Assembly: GCA_016197365.1 (NCBI GenBank)
Contig: JACPVS010000017.1
Span: 248,001-312,000 of the forward strand
Length of the DNA: 64,000 nucleotides
DNA from: Mycolicibacterium cosmeticum
GTDB taxonomy: Bacteria > Actinomycetota > Actinomycetes > Mycobacteriales > Mycobacteriaceae
Reading direction: 5' to 3'
The notes beneath the pieces are model-generated. The model was given only the letters and a program-made list of their open reading frames with translations. It was not told the DNA's origin and did not search any database. Shown here piece after piece: positions 37,768-47,657 of the stretch. Each line of letters starts with the position of its first letter. Positions within the stretch are counted from its first letter, which is position 1. A program made the translations under genes and the position numbers.

Positions 37768-39831
37768 CGCGCCGGCCTGACGCACCACCCGCGTCGCCAT
37801 AGTCAGCGTCCATCCGGTGTCGGTCAGATCGTCGACCAGCAGCACCGGGCCTTCGCCGAGGTGGGTCGGCGGCACCCAGGCGTCGAGCAGCCCAGCCACC
37901 CGATAGGCCGAATTCGCCGCGCCGACAGGGCGGTGCGTCGCGCTGTACCGCAACACCCCCAGGTCGGTGAGCCGGCCGATCTCGGCCAGCCGGGCCGCGG
38001 TCGAGCGGATCAACTGGGGCCTGGTCGCCGAATCCAGAGCGAGGACCGCGGTGGGCCGTGTCTTCCAGTCCCATGCCTTGAGTACCGCGATCGCCGCCTG
38101 CACCAGATCGTCGGGCACCTCACCGTCCGGACCGTCCAGCAGCCGCCGCAGCCTGCTGCCCCAACCCAGATCGGTGAGCCTGCCGATGACGCGACCGGGC
38201 TCGGCGCCGTCGTTGATGCGTCCGGACAGGTCGATCCCCAGGGACGCCAGCCCCGTGGGCCATTGCTTGCGCGCCGCGAGTTCCACGCCGGGGCGCATCA
38301 ACTGTTCGCGCGCCGACTCGGCCGCCGAGACGTCGACGGCGCTGGGGTAGCGCGAGCCCGCGCAGTTGTCGCAGCGGCCGCACCGGTGACCGTCCTCCAA
38401 CTCGGGATCGTCGAGTTGGCTGCGCAGGAACGCCATCCGGCACCCCGTCGTCGCCTGGTAGTCCAGCATCGCCTGTTGCTCGCGCTGACGCGCTTCCTCC
38501 AGGCGCCGGTAGCGCGGCTCGTCATAACCCCACGGTTGACCGGTGCTGATCCAGCCGCCCTTGACCCGGCGCACCGCGCCGTCGACGTCAAGGACCTTGA
38601 GCACCATCTCCAGTCGGGACCGGTTCAGATCGACGAGCGGCTCCAGCGCCGCCGTGGACAACGCCCGGTCCGGCTCCAGGGCACCGATCACGTTGCGCAC
38701 CATGGCTTCCGAAGGAAACGCCACCGAGGCGAAGTAACGCCATACGTCCGCATCCTCACGGCCGGGGAGCAGGATCACCTCCGCGCTGGCGGTGGCACGG
38801 CCCGCGCGGCCCACCTGTTGGTAGTAGGCGATCGGCGAGGACGGCGCACCCAGGTGCACGACGAACCCGAGGTCGGGTTTGTCGAATCCCATGCCCAGTG
38901 CCGAGGTGGCGATCAGGGCCTTGACCCGGTTGGCCAGCAGGTCGGCCTCCAGTTGCTCCCGCTCGGCGGTCTCGGTCGATCCGGTGTAGGCGGCCACCGG
39001 GAAACCGCGCTCGCGCAGCAACGTGGCGATATCGTGGGCCTGGGACACCGTGAGGGTGTAGATGATGCCCGAGCCGGGTAGCGATTCCAGTTGCGCCGCA
39101 ATCCATGCCGCGCGTTGCGCAGGGCCGCCGGCCTGTACCACCGACAGCCGCAGCGACTCGCGGTCCAGCCCGCCGCGCAGCACGACGGTATCCCCGCCGC
39201 CGACACCCAATTGTGAAGCCACATCGTCGACCACCCGATCATTGGCGGTGGCCGTGGTCGCCAGAACCGGTATATCGGAACCCAATTCGGCGATCAGGGT
39301 CCGGATACGCCGGTAGTCGGGACGGAAATCGTGACCCCAGTCCGAGACGCAGTGCGCTTCGTCCACCACCACCAGGCCGGCGTCGGCAGCCAACGCCGGC
39401 AGCACCGCGTCCCGGAAATCGGGATTGTTCAACCGTTCCGGACTGACCAGCAGCACGTCGAGCTCGCCCGCGGTCACCCGCTGGTGAACGTCCTGCCATT
39501 CGGTGACATTGCTGGAGTTGATCGTCGCGGCCGCCACCCCCGCTCGCTGCGCGGCGGCCACCTGGTTGCGCATCAACGCCAACAAGGGCGACACGATGAC
39601 CGTCGGCCCCCGCCCGCCTGCCCGCAGCAGCTTGGCGGCAATGAAGTACACCGCGGACTTTCCCCAGCCGGTACGTTGCACCACGAGTGCCCGCCGGCGC
39701 CCGACGACCAGCGCTTCGATCGCGGTCCACTGGTCGTCCCGCAGCACCGCTTCCGGGCCGGCGAGCTGAGCCAGGATGGCTTGGGCGTCAGTACGCGTAG
39801 GTGTTGGCAGGCTTGGGGATGGGGACGGCAC
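37729..39831 (-). CDS. RecQ-type ATP-dependent DNA helicase with C-terminal phosphoribosyltransferase-like segment
   Basis: Helicase motifs [42 protein letters not shown]; Zn-binding C...CGRCDNC; C-term [21 protein letters not shown]-like loop; GTG start inferred. Confidence 0.87.
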   Translation of the reverse strand: MPSPSPSLPTPTRTDAQAILAQLAGPEAVLRDDQWTAIEALVVGRRRALVVQRTGWGKSAVYFIAAKLLRAGGRGPTVIVSPLLALMRNQVAAAQRAGVAAATINSSNVTEWQDVHQRVTAGELDVLLVSPERLNNPDFRDAVLPALAADAGLVVVDEAHCVSDWGHDFRPDYRRIRTLIAELGSDIPVLATTATANDRVVDDVASQLGVGGGDTVVLRGGLDRESLRLSVVQAGGPAQRAAWIAAQLESLPGSGIIYTLTVSQAHDIATLLRERGFPVAAYTGSTETAEREQLEADLLANRVKALIATSALGMGFDKPDLGFVVHLGAPSSPIAYYQQVGRAGRATASAEVILLPGREDADVWRYFASVAFPSEAMVRNVIGALEPDRALSTAALEPLVDLNRSRLEMVLKVLDVDGAVRRVKGGWISTGQPWGYDEPRYRRLEEARQREQQAMLDYQATTGCRMAFLRSQLDDPELEDGHRCGRCDNCAGSRYPSAVDVSAAESAREQLMRPGVELAARKQWPTGLASLGIDLSGRINDGAEPGRVIGRLTDLGWGSRLRRLLDGPDGEVPDDLVQAAIAVLKAWDWKTRPTAVLALDSATRPQLIRSTAARLAEIGRLTDLGVLRYSATHRPVGAANSAYRVAGLLDAWVPPTHLGEGPVLLVDDLTDTGWTLTMATRVVRQAGASAVLPFALAGVR

Positions 39832-40453
39832 GGGTGACCTCCAGCGTCGGGATGAAGTGGGTGGACGGGTCGGAGGACCCCGGGACGACGCGCCCTTCGA
39901 CGCGTAGCCAGGTGTCATCGGGATGGGCAGAAATGTTGCCGGACAGATGGATCCGGGCCAGTTGCGCGTCCGCGGCACAGCAGATGATGACCACCCGTGC
40001 CAGTTCGGCACCCATCGTGAAACCGGTGGTGGTGATCGAACGGTTGTCCAGACTGTGCGTGGAGTCGGCGGCCGCACGCATCAGCACTTCCGGCAGCGAC
40101 ACCGTGCCGTCCGGCGGCAGCGGCGGGAACGGCCGCAGGGGCGGCTGGGTGGCTGCCGTGGACTCGGGTGTCGCGCCGACCACGCCCACGGCCGGCACCG
40201 TCACAAAAGCCGTGAGGGCCAACGGGATCAGCAGCAGCCAAGCCATGTCGCGGTGACGGTGGTGTTCGCCCGCACCATGCCGGGCGTCGGCGACGAAGCC
40301 GACCAGCCCCAGCACCACCAGAAGCACCGACGCAGCGATGAGCCACGGCAGCAGACCGGGTTTGACGAAGTTGAGGTAGGTGCCCTTCACCACCAGCAGT
40401 CCCGCACTCAGGCCGATCAGCAGCACCAGGGTGTTCTGCGTGACCCGGGTCAT
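39788..40453 (-). CDS. TIGR03943-type membrane protein (permease partner)
   Basis: [51 protein letters not shown]; pairs with adjacent permease. Confidence 0.8.
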   Translation of the reverse strand: MTRVTQNTLVLLIGLSAGLLVVKGTYLNFVKPGLLPWLIAASVLLVVLGLVGFVADARHGAGEHHRHRDMAWLLLIPLALTAFVTVPAVGVVGATPESTAATQPPLRPFPPLPPDGTVSLPEVLMRAAADSTHSLDNRSITTTGFTMGAELARVVIICCAADAQLARIHLSGNISAHPDDTWLRVEGRVVPGSSDPSTHFIPTLEVTRAVPIPKPANTYAY

Positions 40454-41436
40454 GACCCGGTCCCCAGCACCAGCAGGCCCACCACGGTGGCACTGGCGGT
40501 CGCCACCACCAGCGTCACCGGTGCGAACCGGACCGCGAAGGCCCGGCCGAACATGCCGACCTGCATGGCGAAGAGTTTGACGTCGATGGCGGGACCGACC
40601 ACCAGGAACACCAGCCGGGGCAGCAGCGGCAGCATGGTGAAACCGGCCGCGACGAAAGCGTCTGCCTCCGAACACAACGCGAGCACCACCGCCAGCACCG
40701 CCATCGAGACGATCCCGACCACCAGATTGCCTGCCACATGCTCGAACACCCACGCCGGGACGAACGCGCGCAACAGGCCCACCGCGGCGGCACCGATCAC
40801 CAGATAGCCCGCCGACTGCAGGAAGTCGTGCCGGGCGGCGCCGCTGAACACCGCCCAGCGCGGTGCCGAATCGTCATGCAACGTCGGCAGGGTACGGGTC
40901 ACCCACTCGGTGCGGCCCCAGCGCTGCCACAGCAGACCCATGGTGACCGCGGCGAGAAGCGATGCCGCACAACGGGCGACCACCATCTGCGGCTGACCGG
41001 GGAACGCAACGGCGGTGGCCACCAAGACGACCGGATTGATGGCCGGGGCGGACAGCATGAAGGTCAGCGCCGCACCGCCGGTGTCCCCGCTGAACAGCCG
41101 GCGCGCCACCGGAACCGAGCCACACTCACATCCTGGCAGGGCCGCGCCGCCCACACCGGCCGCGGCGACGGCGAGCACCGGCCTGCGCGGCAGCCAACGC
41201 TGCAACCGCTCGGCGGTGACGAAGGCCGCGACCAGCCCGCTGACGACGACGCCCAACACCAGGAAGGGCAGCGCCTGGACGAACACCCCGCAGAAGATGG
41301 TCGCGGCGGCCGCCAGCCGTGGATGCGTGGCCAGCACACCGCTGACCGCACCCGCCGACAGCGCCAGCACGATGAGGCCGACCAGGAGGAACTCCAGCGA
41401 GCCCACTCGGCGGCGAGTTGACTCGGTGGTGGCCAT
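40450..41436 (-). CDS. UPF0718/DUF318-type permease
   Basis: ORF 328 aa, multi-TM; VAAAGVGGAALPGCECGSVPVARRL...FMLSAPAINPVVLVATAVAFPGQ. Confidence 0.85.
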   Translation of the reverse strand: MATTESTRRRVGSLEFLLVGLIVLALSAGAVSGVLATHPRLAAAATIFCGVFVQALPFLVLGVVVSGLVAAFVTAERLQRWLPRRPVLAVAAAGVGGAALPGCECGSVPVARRLFSGDTGGAALTFMLSAPAINPVVLVATAVAFPGQPQMVVARCAASLLAAVTMGLLWQRWGRTEWVTRTLPTLHDDSAPRWAVFSGAARHDFLQSAGYLVIGAAAVGLLRAFVPAWVFEHVAGNLVVGIVSMAVLAVVLALCSEADAFVAAGFTMLPLLPRLVFLVVGPAIDVKLFAMQVGMFGRAFAVRFAPVTLVVATASATVVGLLVLGTGS

Positions 41437-41465
41437 GCCCCCATCTTGCCGGGGCCTGCTGACAA

Positions 41466-42512
41466 TCAGGCGTTCGCGGCGTCCTGCTCGCGTTTGATCT
41501 CCAGGGCGATGTCGATCAGCTGGTCTTCCTGGCCACCGATGAGCTTGCGTTGCCCGACCCGGAGCAACAGCTCGTGGGCGGGTACGCCATAGCGTTCACC
41601 CTGGCGGACCGCGTGCTTGAGGAAGCTGGAGTACACCCCGGCATAACCCATCACCAGTGCGTTGCGGTCCAGCAGGCATTCGGCCGGCATCGCGGGAGCC
41701 ACCACCTCTTCGGCGGCGTCGGCGATGTCGAAGAAGTCGATACCGGTCTTGACGCCGATCTTGTCGAACACCCCGACCAACGCCTCGACCGGCGCGTTGC
41801 CCGCACCGGCGCCGAAGCGACGACACGACCCGTCGATCTGCTTGGCCCCGGCGCGTACCGCCTCGACCGAATTGGCCACGCCCAGCCCAAGGTTCTCGTG
41901 GCCGTGAAAACCGACCTGAGCATCGTCACCGAGCTCGGCAACCAGCGCGGCCACCCGGTCGGCGACCTGGTCGAGCACCAGCGCGCCCGCGGAGTCGACG
42001 ACGTAGACGCACTGGCAACCGGCGTCGGCCATGATGCGCGCCTGGGCGGCCAGCTTCTCCGGGGAGATGGTGTGGCTCATCATCAGGAACCCGACGGTCT
42101 CCAGACCCAGTTCGCGGGCCAGCCCGAAATGCTGGATGGAGACGTCGGCCTCGGTGCAGTGCGTCGCGATCCGGCAGATCGAGCCGCCGTTGTTCTGCGC
42201 TTCCTTGATGTCTTCCTTGGTGCCCACACCGGGCAGCATCAGGAAGGCGATCTTGGCTTCCTTGGCCGTCTGGGCGGCGAGCTTGATCAGTTCCTGCTCG
42301 GGGGTTTTGGAGAATCCGTAGTTGAAGCTGGAGCCACCCAGCCCGTCGCCGTGGGTGACCTCGATGACCGGAACACCCGCGTTGTCCAGCGCCGCGACGA
42401 TCGCGCCGACCTCGTCCTTGGTGAACTGGTGCCGCTTGTGATGGGACCCGTCGCGCAGCGACGTGTCGGTCATCCGGACGTCCCAGATCGGGTTGAAGAA
42501 AATGTCGCTCAT
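41466..42512 (-). CDS. hsaF: 4-hydroxy-2-oxovalerate/4-hydroxy-2-oxohexanoate aldolase HsaF
   Basis: ORF 348 aa; [18 protein letters not shown] aldolase signature; adjacent to the acylating dehydrogenase. Confidence 0.92.
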   Translation of the reverse strand: MSDIFFNPIWDVRMTDTSLRDGSHHKRHQFTKDEVGAIVAALDNAGVPVIEVTHGDGLGGSSFNYGFSKTPEQELIKLAAQTAKEAKIAFLMLPGVGTKEDIKEAQNNGGSICRIATHCTEADVSIQHFGLARELGLETVGFLMMSHTISPEKLAAQARIMADAGCQCVYVVDSAGALVLDQVADRVAALVAELGDDAQVGFHGHENLGLGVANSVEAVRAGAKQIDGSCRRFGAGAGNAPVEALVGVFDKIGVKTGIDFFDIADAAEEVVAPAMPAECLLDRNALVMGYAGVYSSFLKHAVRQGERYGVPAHELLLRVGQRKLIGGQEDQLIDIALEIKREQDAANA

Positions 42513-43459
42513 GCTTGAGCTCCTTCTATTGCTGAATGCTCTTCGCGCGAGCGCTCATCGCCGACCGAAGCGCGCTCCTTGGCGATTTCCTCGCCGACCT
42601 TGGTCGCCGCGGCGGTCATGATGTCCAGGTTTCCAGCGTAGGGCGGCAGGTAGTCCCCGGCACCCTCCACTTCCACGAAGACGGTGACGACGTGGTTGCC
42701 GCCATTGACCACCGACGGTTCGTCGAACTGCGGTTCGTTGAGCAACCGGTAGCCGGGCACATAGGTCTGCACCTGCGCCACGACGTCCTTGATCGACGCG
42801 GTGATCGCGGCGTGATCAGCGTCCTCGGGAATCGCGCAGAAGATGGTGTCGCGCATGATCATCGGCGGCTCGGCCGGGTTCAGGATGATGATGGCCTTGC
42901 CCTTGGCCGCCCCACCGATATCGCGCACGCCGGCGCTGGTGGTCTTGGTGAACTCGTCGATGTTGGCCCGGGTACCCGGCCCGGCCGACGCCGAGGACAC
43001 CGACGCCACGATCTCGGCGTAGGGCACGTCCACGACACGGGACACCGCGTACACCATCGGGATGGTGGCCTGCCCACCGCAGGTGACCATGTTGACGTTC
43101 GGCGCATCCAGGTGCGCGCGCAGGTTCGCCGGCGGGATCACCCCGGGCCCGACGGCCGCCGGGGTCAGGTCGATGGCGCGGATACCGGCTGCCTCGTACC
43201 GCGGCGCGGCGTCGCGGTGCACGTAGGCGCTGGTCGCCTCGAACACCAGATCCGGCAACTCGCTCTGCGCCAGAAGCCAATCCACGCCTTCGGCGCTGGT
43301 TTCAAGGCCCAGCTTGCGCGCCCGGGCCAGACCCTCGGATTCGGGATCGATCCCGATCATCCAGCGCGGTTCCAGCCAGTCCGACCGCAACAACTTGTAC
43401 AGCAGGTCGGTGCTGATGTTGCCCGACCCGACAATCGCCACTGAAGCCTTGGCAGCCAT
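42509..43459 (-). CDS. hsaG: Acylating acetaldehyde/propionaldehyde dehydrogenase HsaG
   Basis: ORF 316 aa; [40 protein letters not shown]. Confidence 0.92.
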   Translation of the reverse strand: MAAKASVAIVGSGNISTDLLYKLLRSDWLEPRWMIGIDPESEGLARARKLGLETSAEGVDWLLAQSELPDLVFEATSAYVHRDAAPRYEAAGIRAIDLTPAAVGPGVIPPANLRAHLDAPNVNMVTCGGQATIPMVYAVSRVVDVPYAEIVASVSSASAGPGTRANIDEFTKTTSAGVRDIGGAAKGKAIIILNPAEPPMIMRDTIFCAIPEDADHAAITASIKDVVAQVQTYVPGYRLLNEPQFDEPSVVNGGNHVVTVFVEVEGAGDYLPPYAGNLDIMTAAATKVGEEIAKERASVGDERSREEHSAIEGAQA

Positions 43460-43485
43460 AAAAACGTCCTCTTAACTCGAAAACA

Positions 43486-44271
43486 TCACTCAAATGAAAG
43501 TTTGACTGAACCTAGTCCGTCGAAATCTGCTACGAAATCGTCACCCGGACGTGCATCTATCGCACGCATGCATGCACCCGGCAACACGATGTCCCCGGCC
43601 TTGAGGCGCACCCCGAACTGGTCGACCTTGCGAGCCAGCCAGGCCACCGAGGTGACGGGATTGCCCAGCACAGCGTCACTGCGGCCTTCCGCGACCACCT
43701 CACCGTTGCGTTTAAGGGTCGCTTTGATGCCCTTTATATCTATGTCCTTGGGCGACACCCGTTCCGGCCCCAGCACCCACCCTGCGGAGGACGCATTGTC
43801 GGCGATCGTGTCGCACAACTTGATCTTCCAGTCGGTGATGCGGGTGTCGATCAGTTCGATCGACGGCGCGAACGCCGCCGTCGCGGCCAGCACGTCGTCC
43901 TCGGTGCAACCCGCACCCGGCAGATCATCGGCGAGAAGGAAACCCACCTCCACCTCCACGCGCGGGTACAGGAACCTGCCGACGGGAACCGGGACGTCTT
44001 CGTAAACCTGCATGTCAGCCAGCAGATGGCCGTAGTCGGGCTCGTCGACGCCCATCATCTTCTGCATGGCCTCCGAGGACAGACCCACCTTGTGCCCGAT
44101 CACCCTGGCACCCTCGGCGACCCGCTGCCGGATGTTGATCAGCTGGATCTCGTAGGCGTCCACCACGTCGATATCCGCATACCGGTCGGTCAGCGGGGTG
44201 GTCGGGATCCGGCTGCGCTCGGCCTGGGCGAGATCCGCCGCGAGCTCGTCGCGTACCTCAACACTCAGCAT
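43486..44271 (-). CDS. hsaE: 2-hydroxypentadienoate-type hydratase HsaE
   Basis: ORF 261 aa; GARVIGHKVGLSSEAMQKMMGVDEPDYGHLL; KPAL/MhpD family. Confidence 0.92.
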   Translation of the reverse strand: MLSVEVRDELAADLAQAERSRIPTTPLTDRYADIDVVDAYEIQLINIRQRVAEGARVIGHKVGLSSEAMQKMMGVDEPDYGHLLADMQVYEDVPVPVGRFLYPRVEVEVGFLLADDLPGAGCTEDDVLAATAAFAPSIELIDTRITDWKIKLCDTIADNASSAGWVLGPERVSPKDIDIKGIKATLKRNGEVVAEGRSDAVLGNPVTSVAWLARKVDQFGVRLKAGDIVLPGACMRAIDARPGDDFVADFDGLGSVKLSFE

Positions 44272-44329
44272 TTAGGTGAATTCCCCTCATCACTTTGACC
44301 GGCGCAGTTGTACCCAGGCCGGGCCATTC

Positions 44330-44343
44330 TATAACGTGTTCTA
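44330..44343. promoter_or_regulatory. KstR-type box in hsaE-kstD divergent promoter: TATAACGTGTTCTA
   Basis: Full match to TnnAACnnGTTnnA; ends 1 nt before the kstD ATG. Confidence 0.88.
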
Positions 44344-44344
44344 C

Positions 44345-46036
44345 ATGACTGGACAGGAGTACGATGCGTTTGACGTAGTCGTGGTTGGAAGCGGTGCCGC
44401 CGGTATGGTCGCCGCCCTCACCGCTGCTCACCAGGGTCTCTCGACACTAGTCGTTGAGAAGGCTCCGCACTACGGTGGTTCGACAGCACGATCGGGCGGC
44501 GGCGTGTGGATCCCGAACAATGAGATCCTCAAGCGTGACGGGGTCAAAGACACCGCCGACGCCGCACGCAAATACCTGCACACGATCATCGGCGACGTGG
44601 TGCCCGCGGAGAAGATCGACACCTATCTGGACCGCGGCCCGGAGATGTTGTCGTTCGTGCTCGCCAACTCCCCGCTGAAGCTGTGCTGGGTGCCGGGCTA
44701 CTCCGACTACTACCCGGAGACCGCGGGCGGCAAGGCCACCGGGCGGTCGGTGGAACCCAAGCCGTTCAACGCCAAGAAGCTCGGAGCCGACGAGAAGGGC
44801 CTGGAGCCGCCGTACGGCAAGGTGCCGCTGAACATGGTGGTGCTGCAGCAGGACTACGTCCGCCTCAACCAGCTCAAGCGCCACCCGCGCGGCGTGCTGC
44901 GCAGCATCAAGGTCGGTGTGCGCTCGGTGTGGGCCAACGCCACCGGCAAGAACCTGGTCGGCATGGGACGCGCCCTCATCGCGCCGCTGCGCATCGGTTT
45001 GCAGAAGGCCGGCGTGCCGGTGCTGCTGAACACCGCGCTGACCGATCTCTACGTCGAGGACGGCGTGGTCCGCGGCATCTACGTCCGCGCCGATGGATCG
45101 CCGGAATCGGCTGAGCCGCAATTGATCCGGGCCCGTAAAGGTGTCATCCTGGGCTCCGGCGGCTTCGAGCACAACGAACAGATGCGGGTGAAGTACCAGC
45201 GCGCACCCATCACCACCGAGTGGACCGTCGGCGCCAAGGCCAATACCGGAGACGGCATCCTGGCCGCCGAGAAGCTGGGCGCCGCACTGGAACTCATGGA
45301 GGATTCGTGGTGGGGGCCGACGGTCCCGCTGGTCGACGCACCGTGGTTTGCACTGTCCGAGCGCAACTCCCCCGGGTCGATCATCGTCAACCTCAACGGC
45401 AAGCGGTTCATGAACGAATCGATGCCCTACGTCGAGGCCTGCCACCACATGTACGGCGGCCAGTACGGCCAGGGTTCGGGCCCCGGCGAGAACGTGCCGG
45501 CCTGGCTGATCTTCGACCAGCAGTACCGCGACCGCTACATCTTCGCGGGATTGCAGCCCGGACAGCGCATCCCGAAGAAGTGGATCGAGTCCGGTGTGGT
45601 CGTCAAGACCGACACACTGGCCGAACTGGCCGAGAAGACCGGCCTGCCCGCCGAAGCTCTGAACGCCACCATCGAACGCTTCAACGGCTTCGCCCGTGCC
45701 GGGGTGGACCAGGACTTCCACCGCGGCGAAAGCGCTTACGACCGCTACTACGGCGATCCGACCAACAAGCCGAACCCGAACCTGGGCGAGATCAAGAACG
45801 GCCCGTTCTACGCGGCCAAGATGGTGCCCGGCGACCTGGGTACCAAGGGCGGTATCCGCACCGACAACGACGGCCGCGCCCTGCGCGACGACAACTCGAT
45901 CATCGAGGGCCTCTACGCCGCCGGTAACGTCAGCTCGCCGGTGATGGGCCACACCTATCCCGGACCTGGTGGGACCATCGGCCCCGCCATGACGTTCGGA
46001 TACCTCGCTGCGCTCGCAATAGCCGGAAAGGGCTGA
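44345..46036 (+). CDS. kstD: 3-ketosteroid-delta1-dehydrogenase KstD
   Basis: MTGQEYDAFDVVVVGSGAAGMVAALTAAHQGLSTLVVEKAPHYGGSTARSGGGVWIPNN; C-terminal YPGPGGTIGPAMTFGYLAA. Confidence 0.93.
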   Translation: MTGQEYDAFDVVVVGSGAAGMVAALTAAHQGLSTLVVEKAPHYGGSTARSGGGVWIPNNEILKRDGVKDTADAARKYLHTIIGDVVPAEKIDTYLDRGPEMLSFVLANSPLKLCWVPGYSDYYPETAGGKATGRSVEPKPFNAKKLGADEKGLEPPYGKVPLNMVVLQQDYVRLNQLKRHPRGVLRSIKVGVRSVWANATGKNLVGMGRALIAPLRIGLQKAGVPVLLNTALTDLYVEDGVVRGIYVRADGSPESAEPQLIRARKGVILGSGGFEHNEQMRVKYQRAPITTEWTVGAKANTGDGILAAEKLGAALELMEDSWWGPTVPLVDAPWFALSERNSPGSIIVNLNGKRFMNESMPYVEACHHMYGGQYGQGSGPGENVPAWLIFDQQYRDRYIFAGLQPGQRIPKKWIESGVVVKTDTLAELAEKTGLPAEALNATIERFNGFARAGVDQDFHRGESAYDRYYGDPTNKPNPNLGEIKNGPFYAAKMVPGDLGTKGGIRTDNDGRALRDDNSIIEGLYAAGNVSSPVMGHTYPGPGGTIGPAMTFGYLAALAIAGKG

Positions 46037-46037
46037 T

Positions 46038-46898
46038 ATGCCAATCGATGTCGAGAAGGCGCTGGCCGCGGACCTGGAACCGCTCGAATTCTCCTGGACC
46101 AGTAGCGACATCCAGCTGTATCACCTGGGGCTCGGCGCGGGTGCCGATCCGATGGATGAGCGCGAACTGCGTTATCTGACGGACAACACCCCGCAGGTAC
46201 TGCCCACTTTCGGCAATGTCGCGGTCAGTTTCCATATGACCGAGGCGCCGACGGTGCAATTCCCCGGTATCGACATCGAACTGTCCAAGGTGCTGCACGC
46301 CAGTGAAGGTGTGACCGTGCCCGGCCCGATCCCGACCAGCGGCAAGGCGTGGTCCAAGCAACGCTTCACCGAGATCTGGGACAAGGGCAAGGCCGCCGTC
46401 ATCGTCAGCGAGTCGACGGTGACCGACGAGTCCGGCACCGTGCTGTGGACCACGAAGCGCTCCATCTTCGCCCGCGGTGAGGGCGGCTTCGGCGGCGAGC
46501 GCGGACCGTCGACCTCGGTGGAACTGCCCGACCGGGCGCCCGACGCGGAGATCGCGCTGCCGACCCTGCCGCAGCAGGCCCTGCTCTACCGGCTGTGCGG
46601 GGACCGTAATCCGTTGCATTCGGACCCGGCCTTCGCCAAGGCGGCCGGCTTCGACCGGCCGATCCTGCACGGCCTGTGCACCTACGGCATCGGCGCCAAG
46701 GCCATCGTCGACCACTTCCTGGACGGCGATGCGGCGCAGTTGGGTTCCTACGGTGCCCGATTCGCCGGCACCGTCATCCCCGGCGAGACCTTGCAGGCCA
46801 ACATCTGGAAGCAGGACGGCAAGTTCGTCGGCGAGCTGATCGCGCCCAGCCGGGACAACGCCGTCGTGTTGTCGGGTGTGGAGCTCAGCCCGGCCTGA
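46038..46898 (+). CDS. MaoC-like (R)-specific enoyl-CoA hydratase (Rv3538-like)
   Basis: ORF 286 aa; YRLCGDRNPLHSDPAFAKAAGFDRPILHGLCTYG hydratase-2 motif. Confidence 0.87.
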   Translation: MPIDVEKALAADLEPLEFSWTSSDIQLYHLGLGAGADPMDERELRYLTDNTPQVLPTFGNVAVSFHMTEAPTVQFPGIDIELSKVLHASEGVTVPGPIPTSGKAWSKQRFTEIWDKGKAAVIVSESTVTDESGTVLWTTKRSIFARGEGGFGGERGPSTSVELPDRAPDAEIALPTLPQQALLYRLCGDRNPLHSDPAFAKAAGFDRPILHGLCTYGIGAKAIVDHFLDGDAAQLGSYGARFAGTVIPGETLQANIWKQDGKFVGELIAPSRDNAVVLSGVELSPA

Positions 46899-47651
46899 TC
46901 AGACCCTGCGGGCCGCGTCGCTCCCGCCGGTCGGCCTGCCATGTTCGTGCGGTGAAACCGGCGCCGGCGCAGCGGTTTCCGGGGCGGGGCCCGCCGCACC
47001 ATGCGACGGCACCGCATCGCGGACGTCCTGCTCGGCTTGCCGTTGATCCTGCTGGTGTTCGCGCTGGTCCTGTTCGCCCTGGCGCTGGTCCTGCTGGGCC
47101 TGCCGCTCGTTCTGCTGCTGCTCGCGTTGGTCGGGTTCCTGGCGATCGTCCTGGCGCCCCTGATCGGTGGGTATCTGCCCGGCGATCTGCGATCCCATCT
47201 GCCCGAGCTGACCGAGCTGACCCAGACCGCCCGCGCCGCCGCCGGACCCCGAGCCCGAGCCACCGCCCTGGCCGGCGCTGCCCATGGCCTGCTGCATCAT
47301 CGAGCCGAAGCTGCCGGTCTGGCCCCCCAGACTGCTCATCGCCTGCATCGGGGCCTGCGCCATCTGACCGACCTGGCCCAGCATCTGGCCCATCTGACCG
47401 ACCGATTGGCCTCCCGACTCGTCGGCGTTCTGATACGCCGACTGCGCCGCGCCCACCTTGCCGGAGAACGTGTTCTCCTTGGTCGACAGTGCCGTCACGT
47501 TGGCAGTCAAGGACGCTTCCAGCATCGGAAGCACCGAAGCGATGGTCATACTCATCGCGTCGGCACCGGGCGGAATCACCGGCATCGGGGGAAGCTCGAC
47601 CGAGGCGGCGTCCCAGGTGAGCCCTTCGGGCTTCTCCAGCGGGCTGTTCAT
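46899..47651 (-). CDS. PE-like / type VII secretion substrate-like protein with Gln/Asp/Arg heptad-repeat tail
   Basis: N-term MPVIPPGADAMSMTIASVLPMLEASLTANVTALSTKENTFSGKVGAAQSAYQNADES resembles a PE helical pair followed by YxxxD (YQNAD); then QQDQRQG/EQDQREH repeats. Confidence 0.65.
   Translation of the reverse strand: MNSPLEKPEGLTWDAASVELPPMPVIPPGADAMSMTIASVLPMLEASLTANVTALSTKENTFSGKVGAAQSAYQNADESGGQSVGQMGQMLGQVGQMAQAPMQAMSSLGGQTGSFGSMMQQAMGSAGQGGGSGSGSGGGAGGLGQLGQLGQMGSQIAGQIPTDQGRQDDRQEPDQREQQQNERQAQQDQRQGEQDQREHQQDQRQAEQDVRDAVPSHGAAGPAPETAAPAPVSPHEHGRPTGGSDAARRV
47013..47138 (-). repeat. Six tandem 21-bp units encoding heptads EPDQREQ/QQNERQA/QQDQRQG/EQDQREH/QQDQRQA/EQDVRDA
   Basis: In-frame 21-bp periodicity read from the minus-strand translation. 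Confidence 0.88.
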
Positions 47652-47657
47652 CGGCGT

